This document shows positions 10,743-16,685 of a DNA stretch of 16,685 nt, one piece after another (the first letter of the stretch is position 1; the number at the start of each line of letters is the position of its first letter). Made by a program: the position numbers and the translations under genes. The DNA is from Acidiferrobacterales bacterium (GTDB taxonomy: Bacteria > Pseudomonadota > Gammaproteobacteria > Acidiferrobacterales > Sulfurifustaceae). Where the stretch lies: NCBI GenBank assembly GCA_919902095.1, contig CAKKQL010000055.1, forward strand, positions 1 to 16,685, written 5' to 3'. Below the pieces are notes generated by a model that did no database searches, was not told the DNA's origin, and saw only the letters and a list, made by a program, of their open reading frames with translations.

Positions 10743-11974
10743 CCGGCCCCCTGGCGCGAACGCTGCGTGAGTCTCGCAACGGCATCACTGGCGACCCGCC
10801 GCGCCTGCGCGTCGGCCGCGAGGATCGCCTCGAGCTGCACGTCCTGCCCTGCCGGCAGGCCGGCGAGCGTGTGCTCGATGACCGCCGGGATGTCGGTAAA
10901 GCCGATATGCCGGTCGAGGAACGCCTGCACGGCAATCTCGTTGGCGGCGTTCAGGATCGCCGGCGCCGTGCCGCCGGTTTGCGCCGCCTGGTACGCCAGC
11001 CGCAGGCACGGGAAGCGTTCGGGATCGGGGCGCTCGAAATTCAGTTGCGCGATGTCGAACAAATCGAGACGCCGCACGCCCGAGTCGATGCGCTCCGGCC
11101 ACGCGAGCGCGTGCGCGATCGGCGTGCGCATGTCCGGATTGCCGAGCTGCGCCAGCACCGAGCCGTCGGCGTATTCGACCAGCGAGTGAACGACGCTCTG
11201 CGGATGGATGACGATCTCGATGTGCGCCGGCGTGGTACCGAACAGCCAGCAGGCCTCGATGAGTTCGAGCCCCTTGTTCATGAGCGTCGCCGAATCGACC
11301 GAGATCTTGCGGCCCATGACCCAGTTGGGATGGGCGCAGGCCTGTTCCGGCGTCGCGCCCGCGAGCGCCTCGCGCGGCCAGGTGCGGAACGGGCCGCCGG
11401 AGCCGGTGAGATAGATGCTTCTGACTTCCGCGCGCGATTCACCGGCGCGGAAGCCGGCCGGCATGCACTGGAAGATGGCGTTGTGTTCGCTGTCCACCGG
11501 CAGCAGCTCTGCGCCGCTGGCATGCGCCGCGTCGATGAAAAGATGGCCCGACATCACCAGCGGCTCCTTGTTCGCCAGCAGCACACGCTTGCCGGCGCGC
11601 GCGGCGGTGAGTGCCGGCAGCAGGCCGGCGGCGCCGACGATAGCGGCCACGACGGTATGCACCGACGGCAACGCGGCCACGGTGTTGAGGCCGTCCACAC
11701 CGCTCAACACCTGCACCGCCAGCCCGGCGGCCCGCAGGCGCCCGGCGAGCGTCTGTGCCGCGCGCGCATCCTGCATCACGGCATAGTCGGGCTGGAACTG
11801 TTGGCACTGCTCGAACAGGCGCTCGACCTGGGTGCTGGCCGTGAGCGCAACGACGCGAAAGCGCCCACGGTGGCGCCCGATCACGTCCAGGGTACTGACC
11901 CCGATGGAACCAGTGGAGCCCAGCAGGGTTACGCCGCGGACACCGGCAGCTGCGGATTTCGTTGCGATCGTCAT
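10739..11974 (-). CDS. dxr: 1-deoxy-D-xylulose 5-phosphate reductoisomerase
   Basis: DXR (IspC) converts DXP to 2-C-methyl-D-erythritol 4-phosphate with NADPH, the committed step of the MEP isoprenoid pathway, in the cytoplasm. The 411-residue product has the NADPH-binding GSTGSIG at residues 19-25, [11 protein letters not shown] with metal and substrate residues D161, S162 and E163, the GSGGPFR loop (191-197), [23 protein letters not shown] (215-237) with N233, K234 and E237, and a C-terminal helical domain with [14 protein letters not shown]. One unusual feature is Pro138 in ANKEPLV, where E. coli has Ser (ANKESLV). The ATG overlaps the cdsA stop by four bases; the ribosome binding site is weak. 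Its position after cdsA and before rseP is the Pseudomonas-type order. It feeds UppS, two genes upstream, with precursors. Confidence 0.97.
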   Translation of the reverse strand: MTIATKSAAAGVRGVTLLGSTGSIGVSTLDVIGRHRGRFRVVALTASTQVERLFEQCQQFQPDYAVMQDARAAQTLAGRLRAAGLAVQVLSGVDGLNTVAALPSVHTVVAAIVGAAGLLPALTAARAGKRVLLANKEPLVMSGHLFIDAAHASGAELLPVDSEHNAIFQCMPAGFRAGESRAEVRSIYLTGSGGPFRTWPREALAGATPEQACAHPNWVMGRKISVDSATLMNKGLELIEACWLFGTTPAHIEIVIHPQSVVHSLVEYADGSVLAQLGNPDMRTPIAHALAWPERIDSGVRRLDLFDIAQLNFERPDPERFPCLRLAYQAAQTGGTAPAILNAANEIAVQAFLDRHIGFTDIPAVIEHTLAGLPAGQDVQLEAILAADAQARRVASDAVARLTQRSRQGAG

Positions 11975-12807
11975 ATTCCGGAATTCAGCAGAAACACCCA
12001 GCCGGCGACAAACACCGGCGCCGCGGCCGTGAAGGCGTCAATCCGGTCCAGCACCCCGCCGTGCCCCGGCAGCAGCTGGCCGCTGTCCTTGACGCCGGCA
12101 ATGCGTTTGAACTTGCTCTCGGCCAGGTCGCCGACGATTGAAAACGCCGCCGTCACCACGGCCAGCGCGATCCAGGCGGCGAGCAGCGCGCCTTCCAGCC
12201 GCCAGATCAGGTTCCCGCAAGCATACGCCAGCAGTGCCACCGCGCCCAAACCGCCGAGCGCGCCCTCCACGGTCTTGCCCGGACTGATGCGCGGCGCCAG
12301 CTTGTGCCGGCCGAACGCCCAGCCGCTGAAATACGCAGCAGTATCCGCAATCCAGACAAGGATAAACAGAAATACCAGCAGCGCCGGGCTGCCTTGGTCC
12401 GCGACATGCAGATAAAGCGGCGCCACCCACGCCGGCGCCAGCACGCAAAAACCGCTCACCCGCCGCCCGGCACGGGTCGCGAGCCAGCCACGGTCCGGTT
12501 GCGGATGCCACAACAGTTCCACCAGCACCCACAGCCACCAGAGCACGGCCGCGAGCATCAACGGAACCGTGGAGGCAGGATTGCGCAGCAAGGCGAATAC
12601 CGCCAAGCCGCCAAAGGCCGTCAGGGAGACAGCGTACAACCAGCGCGCGCCCGCAGCGCCAATGCCGGCCAGCGCGCTCCACTCCCAGGCAGCGGCCAGA
12701 ATAAAGACGCCGAACAGCAGCGCGATCCAGAACGTCGGGAGGTAAAACAGGGCCGCCAGCAGCAGCGGGATCAGCACCAGCGCCGTCAGGATACGGCGGC
12801 TAAGCAT
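11971..12807 (-). CDS. cdsA: Phosphatidate cytidylyltransferase (CDP-diglyceride synthase)
   Basis: CdsA makes CDP-diacylglycerol from CTP and phosphatidic acid, the branch point for phosphatidylethanolamine, phosphatidylglycerol and cardiolipin. The 278-residue product is strongly hydrophobic, with about eight predicted membrane segments (for example around residues 8-24, 28-45, 58-75, 85-100, 143-162, 184-200 and 207-226). The family signature is intact at residues 231-257: SKFKR, KD (240-241), HGG (249-251) and LDRID (253-257). ISPGKTVEG (174-182) and WIADTAAY (152-159) are further conserved loops. The ATG overlaps the end of uppS by eight bases (ATGCTTAG) and has no convincing Shine-Dalgarno, so coupled translation is likely. 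Its stop overlaps the dxr start. Confidence 0.96.
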   Translation of the reverse strand: MLSRRILTALVLIPLLLAALFYLPTFWIALLFGVFILAAAWEWSALAGIGAAGARWLYAVSLTAFGGLAVFALLRNPASTVPLMLAAVLWWLWVLVELLWHPQPDRGWLATRAGRRVSGFCVLAPAWVAPLYLHVADQGSPALLVFLFILVWIADTAAYFSGWAFGRHKLAPRISPGKTVEGALGGLGAVALLAYACGNLIWRLEGALLAAWIALAVVTAAFSIVGDLAESKFKRIAGVKDSGQLLPGHGGVLDRIDAFTAAAPVFVAGWVFLLNSGI

Positions 12808-13576
12808 GCTTGACTGCTTCGATCTGCTCGCCGGTCATGCCGAAGCGGCGCTCGCGCCCGGCAAAGGAAAGAAGCGCCTGCTCGAACTGCGCGCGGTCAA
12901 AATCCGGCCACAGCACCGGCGTGAAATAGAGCTCGGTATAGGCCAGCTGCCACAGCAGGAAGTTGCTGATGCGCTGCTCGCCGCCAGTGCGAATGAAAAA
13001 ATCCGGCTCCGGACAGCCGCCGAGACTCAGGTGCGGCTCGAAACTCTCGGGAGTGATGTCTTCCGGCCGGATCTCGCCGGCCGCCGCGCGGCGCGCGAGC
13101 TCGGCGGCGGCGCGGGCGATGTCCCAGCGTCCGCCGTAGTTGGCGGCGATCGTGAGCGTCAGTGCCGTGTTGTCCTGCGTCAGGCGCTCGGCCTGGCGGA
13201 TGCGGGTGCCGATCTTCGGGCCGAAGCCGGCGATGTCGCCGATGACGCGGAAACGCACGTTGTTCTCATGCAGTTTCTGCACCTCGCGCTCGAGCGCGGT
13301 GAGGAACAGGTCCATGAGCAGCCGCACTTCCTGTTCCGGACGCCGCCAGTTCTCGCTCGAGAAGGCGAACAGCGTCAGATGGGGAATGCCGCGGTCGCCG
13401 CAGGCCGACACCAGCTCGCGCACGCGCGCGAGCCCCTGGCGGTGGCCGGCGATGCGCGGCATGCCGCGGCGCCGCGCCCAGCGACCGTTGCCATCCATGA
13501 TCACGGCGACGTGCTGCGGCAGGCCGCCCGCTCCGGGGAGCGGGTGACGTTGGCCGGTAGAGCTGGATTCGGTCAT
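12800..13576 (-). CDS. uppS: Undecaprenyl diphosphate synthase (cis-prenyltransferase)
   Basis: UppS condenses eight isopentenyl diphosphates onto farnesyl diphosphate, all in cis, to make the C55 lipid carrier used for peptidoglycan and O-antigen. The 258-residue product has HVAVIMDGNGRWA with catalytic D28, AGHRQG (H45), FAFSSENWRRP, and the C-terminal RTGGEQRISNFLLWQ and YTELYF blocks of the family. I chose the ATG at 13576, which gives a length near that of E. coli (253). The frame stays open to 13801, but that extension lies inside frr and reads as Arg/Ser-rich shadow. There is no clear Shine-Dalgarno. A hairpin over the frr stop codon lies in the 34-base gap upstream. The end overlaps cdsA. 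Confidence 0.96.
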   Translation of the reverse strand: MTESSSTGQRHPLPGAGGLPQHVAVIMDGNGRWARRRGMPRIAGHRQGLARVRELVSACGDRGIPHLTLFAFSSENWRRPEQEVRLLMDLFLTALEREVQKLHENNVRFRVIGDIAGFGPKIGTRIRQAERLTQDNTALTLTIAANYGGRWDIARAAAELARRAAAGEIRPEDITPESFEPHLSLGGCPEPDFFIRTGGEQRISNFLLWQLAYTELYFTPVLWPDFDRAQFEQALLSFAGRERRFGMTGEQIEAVKHA

Positions 13577-13594
13577 GGTCGTTACAGGCAGTGG

Positions 13595-13614
13595 CTGACG
13601 GCACGGGCCGTCAG
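13595..13614 (-). other. Hairpin over the frr stop codon, before uppS
   Basis: On the minus strand CTGACGGC, loop CCGT, then GCCGTCAG forms a perfect 8-bp stem that starts within the last bases of frr and includes its TGA. No run of T follows (CCACTGCC), so it does not look like an intrinsic terminator. It could stabilise or mark processing of the frr message, or dampen entry into uppS. The inverted repeat is seen; the role is inferred. Confidence 0.5.
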
Positions 13615-14195
13615 ACCTGCATGATCTCCTGTTCCTTGGTGGCGACCAGCTTGTCAATCTCGGCGATGGAGCGGTCGGTCGCCTTCTGCACTGCGTCCTC
13701 GGCGCGCTTGTCCTCATCCTCGGTGATCTGTTTCTTTTTGAGCAGGTCCTTGAGATGCTGGTTCGCGTCGCGGCGCACGTTGCGGACCGCGACCTTGGCA
13801 TTCTCGCCCTCGGCGCGCACGTGCTTGCCGAGCTCCTTGCGCCGCTCCTCGGTCAGCGCCGGCAGCGGCACGCGGATGACGGTGCCGGCGGCAGCCGGGT
13901 TGAGCCCGAGGCCCGACTCGCGGATCGCCTTCTCGATCGCTTGCGTGCTGCCCTTGTCGTAGGGCGTGACCGTCAGGGTGCGCGCGTCGGTGACGGAAAT
14001 ATTGGCCAGCTGGTTGAGCGGCGACTTGTTGCCGTAGTAGTCCACGCGCACATGCTCCAGCAGTCCGGCGTGCGCGCGGCCGGTGCGCAGCTTGGCGAGC
14101 TCGCCCTTGAGCGTGTCCAGGGACTTGGTCATCCGCGCTTCGGCGTCTTTCCTGATCTGGTCGTACGATAAAACCGTGCCTGTCGGTTGGGTCAT
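13611..14195 (-). CDS. frr: Ribosome recycling factor
   Basis: RRF works with EF-G to split the ribosome after termination. The 194-residue product is about nine residues longer than the E. coli protein (185), all at the N-terminus ([19 protein letters not shown] versus MISDIRKDAE). Conserved blocks are KLRTGRA, the YYG segment, [24 protein letters not shown] and VRNVRRDAN, which make up the L-shaped two-domain fold. The start is well fixed: AGGAG (14203-14207) lies seven bases before the ATG, and no other start codon fits the shorter form. It begins two bases after pyrH and is followed by a 34-base gap with a hairpin, one of the few breaks in this tightly packed cluster. Confidence 0.97.
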   Translation of the reverse strand: MTQPTGTVLSYDQIRKDAEARMTKSLDTLKGELAKLRTGRAHAGLLEHVRVDYYGNKSPLNQLANISVTDARTLTVTPYDKGSTQAIEKAIRESGLGLNPAAAGTVIRVPLPALTEERRKELGKHVRAEGENAKVAVRNVRRDANQHLKDLLKKKQITEDEDKRAEDAVQKATDRSIAEIDKLVATKEQEIMQV

Positions 14196-14197
14196 GG

Positions 14198-14923
14198 TCA
14201 GTCTCCTGCTTTCACCAGCGTACCTACGTTCTCTCCCAGCGCCGCCCGTCGCAGGCTGCCGGACTTGTAAATCGAGAATACGCGCAACGGCATGTTCTGT
14301 TCACGGCACAGCGCGATGGCGGTCGCGTCCATCACGCCGAGGCGCTTCTCCAGCACCTCGCTGTAGGTGATCGTGTCGTAACGCTTCGCGTCCGGATGGC
14401 GCACCGGATCGCGGTCGTACACGCCGTCCACCTTGGTCGCCTTGAGCACGATGTCCGCCCCGACCTCGATGCCGCGCAGGCTCGCCGCGGTGTCGGTGGT
14501 GAAGAACGGGTTGCCGGTGCCGGCGGCGAAGATGACCACGCGCCCGCGTTCGAGGTGCTGAATCGCGCGCCGGCGCACGTACGGTTCCACCACCTGGTCG
14601 ATGCGAATCGCCGACTGCACCCGCACCGTTATGCCCTCGCGCTCGAGCGCATTCTGCAGCGCCAGCGCGTTGATGACCGTCGCCAGCATGCCCATGTAGT
14701 CGGCCGAGGCGCGTTCCATGCCGGCAGCCGAGCCGGCGACGCCGCGAAAAATATTGCCACCGCCGATGACGATTGCGAGCTGTACGCCGGCCTCGACCAC
14801 CGTGCGGATCTCGGCGGCGACGCCCGCGATCACATCGCGGTTGATGCCGTAGGCGTCGTTCCCCATGAGCGCCTCGCCGGACAGCTTGAGCAGCACACGG
14901 CGATACGCGGGGCTCGCGGTCAC
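14198..14923 (-). CDS. pyrH: UMP kinase
   Basis: UMP kinase phosphorylates UMP to UDP with ATP in pyrimidine nucleotide synthesis; in bacteria it is a hexameric amino-acid-kinase-family enzyme, typically activated by GTP and inhibited by UTP. The 241-residue product has exactly the E. coli length. KLSGEAL (13-19) binds phosphate, GGGNIFRG (54-61) is the glycine-rich loop, [14 protein letters not shown] (73-86) contacts UMP, and [12 protein letters not shown] (136-147) is the late conserved block. The start is GTG. It lies one base after the tsf stop, with GGGAGG (14929-14934) in the last tsf codons five bases upstream. It is followed two bases later by frr. Confidence 0.97.
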   Translation of the reverse strand: MTASPAYRRVLLKLSGEALMGNDAYGINRDVIAGVAAEIRTVVEAGVQLAIVIGGGNIFRGVAGSAAGMERASADYMGMLATVINALALQNALEREGITVRVQSAIRIDQVVEPYVRRRAIQHLERGRVVIFAAGTGNPFFTTDTAASLRGIEVGADIVLKATKVDGVYDRDPVRHPDAKRYDTITYSEVLEKRLGVMDATAIALCREQNMPLRVFSIYKSGSLRRAALGENVGTLVKAGD

Positions 14924-14924
14924 C

Positions 14925-15809
14925 TCAGCCTCCCTTGACCTGCGCCATCACCTCGGCCGCGAAGTCGGTGGACTTCTTTTCGATGCCCTCGCCGACCTCG
15001 AAGCGCGCGAACCGCACGACCTTCGCATTTCTTGCCTGCAGCAGCTTCGCCACCGTGGTATCCGGGTCCTTCACGAACGGCTGGCCGACCAGCGTGATTT
15101 CGGCCAGGTACTTGCTCACGCGTCCCTCGACCATTTTCTCGATGATGTTGGCGGGCTTGCCGGAGGTCTGTGCCTGCTCGATGAAAATGGCCTTCTCCTT
15201 GGCAATCACGTCCGCCGGGACCTGGTCGCGCGACACGTACTCGGGCCGGGACGCGGCGATATGCATGGCAATGTCTTTGGCGAGGGCTTCGTCGCCGCCG
15301 TCCAGTTCGACGAGCACGCCGATCTTGCGGCCGTGGATATAACCGGCGATGTGGCCGCTGCCGGCGGCGAAGCGGATAAAGCGGCGCACGCCGATGTTTT
15401 CGCCGAGCTTCATGACCATCCCCTCGCGCGCCTGGGCCACGCTGCCACCGCCGCTGGTCAGCGGCAGCTGCATGAGCGCGTCGACGTCGGCGGGGTTGGC
15501 CGTCGCCGTGCGCGCGGCGCAGGCATTGGCGAACGCGAGAAAATCATCACCCTTGGCGACGAAGTCGGTTTCCGAGTTAACCTCGGCCATGGCGGCGAGC
15601 TTGCGGTCGGCGTCGAGAAATAGCCCGATCGTGCCGTCGGCGGCGATGCGCCCGGCCTTTTTTTCCACCTTGGCGCCGGCCTTCTTGCGCAGCAGTTCGA
15701 TTGCGCCTTCCAGGTCGCCGCCGGTTTCCTGGAGCGCGGCCTTGCATTCCATCATGCCGAGTCCGGTGCGTTCCCGAAGCTCCTTGACCTGCTGTGCACT
15801 GATGCTCAT
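14925..15809 (-). CDS. tsf: Translation elongation factor Ts
   Basis: EF-Ts is the guanine nucleotide exchange factor that reloads EF-Tu with GTP. The 294-residue product (E. coli 283) opens with the UBA-like domain [19 protein letters not shown], followed by KAGRIAADG, the EF-Tu-contacting NSETDFVAK motif, a core with IGENI-like [31 protein letters not shown], and the C-terminal module [11 protein letters not shown] chose the ATG at 15809, which gives the family N-terminus and has GAGGA about five bases upstream. An in-frame ATG at 15848 would add 13 residues (MAGILSKTNNEEV) that do not resemble the family. It follows rpsB after a 131-base spacer that contains a strong hairpin. Confidence 0.97.
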   Translation of the reverse strand: MSISAQQVKELRERTGLGMMECKAALQETGGDLEGAIELLRKKAGAKVEKKAGRIAADGTIGLFLDADRKLAAMAEVNSETDFVAKGDDFLAFANACAARTATANPADVDALMQLPLTSGGGSVAQAREGMVMKLGENIGVRRFIRFAAGSGHIAGYIHGRKIGVLVELDGGDEALAKDIAMHIAASRPEYVSRDQVPADVIAKEKAIFIEQAQTSGKPANIIEKMVEGRVSKYLAEITLVGQPFVKDPDTTVAKLLQARNAKVVRFARFEVGEGIEKKSTDFAAEVMAQVKGG

Positions 15810-15940
15810 GACTTCCTCATTATTCGTTTTCGACAGAATTCCCGCCATGGCGCTTGCACGCTACGACCGTGCCGATGACGGCGCCGAATCGCGGGTGCAG
15901 CAGTTAAAGCGAAGGGGGCAACGCCCCCTTCGCTGGATGA
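15810..15940 (-). other. rpsB-tsf intergenic spacer
   Basis: This is the longest gap between genes in the window. It holds a strong hairpin just after the rpsB stop, then about 100 bases in which I see no convincing promoter, and the tsf Shine-Dalgarno GAGGA (15814-15818). A short weak stem (GCCG TCAT CGGC on the minus strand) lies in the middle and is probably not meaningful. Confidence 0.6.
15908..15934 (-). terminator. Perfect 12-bp hairpin after rpsB; probable attenuator or partial terminator
   Basis: On the minus strand AGCGAAGGGGGC, loop GTT, then GCCCCCTTCGCT forms a perfect 12-bp G+C-rich stem, beginning six bases after the rpsB stop codon. It is followed by TTAACTG, so the T-tract is short (three T's counting the last stem base). 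That fits a leaky terminator or attenuator better than a full stop, since tsf and the following genes appear to rely on read-through. It would let S2 be made in excess of EF-Ts and the downstream enzymes. The same structure read on the plus strand has no T-tract. Confidence 0.65.
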
Positions 15941-16685
15941 CTACTCGCCTTCCGCGCCGGGCACGTCCGGCGTCTTGGGCGCCGCCTTGGGCTTGGCGCG
16001 CACGGCACGCTTCACCTTGGGCTTGGCGTCGTCGCCGGGCGCGGGCGTAGGTGCGGCGGCAGTGGCCACCGGATCAGCCGCGGCCGCCTCCACCGTCGCT
16101 TTCTTGCGCGACACGACCTTGACCTTGACCGGCTCCTCTTCCTTAATTTCGACGAACTCGTCGTCGCCGGTGTTGAGCGCCGTCTGCCGCTGGTTCTGGC
16201 CCTCGATCACGGCGTCCGCCGCCGCCGCGGCATACAGCCGGATGGCACGGATGGCGTCGTCATTGCCGGGGACGACGTAGTCCACGCCGTCCGGCTTGCA
16301 GTTCGAATCCACCACGCCGGCGACCGGGATGTTGAGCTTGTTGGCCTCGGACACGGCGATATACTCGTGGCCGACGTCGATCACGAACAGCGCGTCCGGC
16401 AGGCCGTTCATGTTCTTGATGCCGCCGAGACTGCCTTCGAGCTTGAGGCGCTCGCGGTCGAGCTCGAGGCGCTCTTTCTTGGCGAGCTTGTCGGCGATGC
16501 TGGGATCCGCCAGCGTGCTCTCGATGCTCTTGAGCCGCTCGATGGAACGGCGCACGGTGCGGTAGTTGGTGAGCATGCCACCGAGCCAGCGCTGGCTGAC
16601 GTACGGGGCGCCGGCGCGTGCCGCCTCTTGCGCGACGATGTCCTGCGCCTGGCGCTTGGTGCCGACGAACAGCACGGTGCCGCCG
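15941..16685 (-). CDS. rpsB: 30S ribosomal protein S2, C-terminal 247 residues (5' end outside window)
   Basis: S2 is a late-assembling protein of the small ribosomal subunit. The visible part starts [15 protein letters not shown], which aligns with about residue 66 of the E. coli protein, so the N-terminus and leader lie beyond the window. Family blocks are [57 protein letters not shown] and [21 protein letters not shown]. After DDEFVE, where E. coli S2 nearly ends, about 66 further residues follow that are rich in Ala, Pro, Lys and Val ([14 protein letters not shown], then an Ala/Pro stretch, then repeated KPK and RAKPK, ending GAEGE). The tail looks disordered and basic. The in-frame GTG at 16675 is an internal Val codon, not the start. 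Confidence 0.97.
   Translation of the reverse strand, partial: GGTVLFVGTKRQAQDIVAQEAARAGAPYVSQRWLGGMLTNYRTVRRSIERLKSIESTLADPSIADKLAKKERLELDRERLKLEGSLGGIKNMNGLPDALFVIDVGHEYIAVSEANKLNIPVAGVVDSNCKPDGVDYVVPGNDDAIRAIRLYAAAAADAVIEGQNQRQTALNTGDDEFVEIKEEEPVKVKVVSRKKATVEAAAADPVATAAAPTPAPGDDAKPKVKRAVRAKPKAAPKTPDVPGAEGE

Noticed and set aside
9363..11189. A 608-codon open frame on the plus strand opposite rseP and dxr
   Set aside because: It is in phase with rseP codons, has shadow-like composition, and overlaps two clearly real genes on the other strand.
10871..12415. A 514-codon open frame on the plus strand opposite dxr and cdsA
   Set aside because: It is in phase with dxr codons and has no domain or membrane pattern of its own; it is a shadow of codon bias.
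13577..13801. A 75-residue N-terminal extension of UppS
   Set aside because: The extension lies inside frr, is Arg/Ser-rich like a shadow frame, and the ATG at 13576 already gives the family length.
15810..15848. A Tsf start 13 codons upstream at ATG 15848
   Set aside because: The extra residues do not match the family N-terminus, and the ATG at 15809 has its own GAGGA site.

Overview
The window is one uninterrupted piece of bacterial core chromosome. Sixteen genes all lie on the minus strand and are packed almost end to end. Reading in the direction of transcription (from high to low coordinates) the order is rpsB (5' end outside the window), tsf, pyrH, frr, uppS, cdsA, dxr, rseP, bamA, skp, lpxD, fabZ, lpxA, lpxB, rnhB and dnaE (3' end outside the window). 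I see no mobile element, tRNA, rRNA, CRISPR array or accessory cargo, and no gene-free stretch longer than 131 bases.

The high G+C content, the lipid A and BamA genes, and dnaE directly behind rnhB point to a gammaproteobacterium. From general knowledge, the order frr-uppS-cdsA-dxr-rseP is the Pseudomonas-type arrangement, whereas E. coli has frr-dxr-uppS-cdsA-rseP. I would not name a genus. The proteins are clearly diverged from the E. coli ones but keep the family catalytic residues I checked.

Layout: positions 13611-16685 hold translation and nucleotide genes (ribosomal protein S2, EF-Ts, UMP kinase, ribosome recycling factor). Positions 10739-13576 hold the undecaprenyl-PP, CDP-diacylglycerol and isoprenoid steps (UppS, CdsA, DXR). 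Positions 6512-10742 hold envelope stress and outer membrane assembly genes (RseP, BamA, Skp). Positions 3083-6504 hold lipid A and fatty acid synthesis genes (LpxD, FabZ, LpxA, LpxB). Positions 1-3086 hold RNase HII and the DNA polymerase III alpha subunit. Together they couple ribosome biogenesis and growth to building the envelope: DXR supplies isoprenoid precursors, UppS makes the lipid carrier, CdsA makes phospholipid precursor, LpxA/D/B make lipid A, and Skp and BamA insert outer-membrane proteins.

The most notable non-gene signals are a perfect 12-bp hairpin between rpsB and tsf, a second hairpin over the frr stop codon, and an AT-rich spacer before dnaE with a candidate extended -10 promoter. 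Start codons are often non-ATG (6 of the 15 visible) and stop/start overlaps are frequent. Protein-level points of interest are a roughly 66-residue Ala/Pro/Lys-rich tail on S2, a Leu at the LpxA acyl-chain ruler position, and a BamA that ends in Phe-Arg. I found no previously undescribed system; the window is a well-known conserved cluster.
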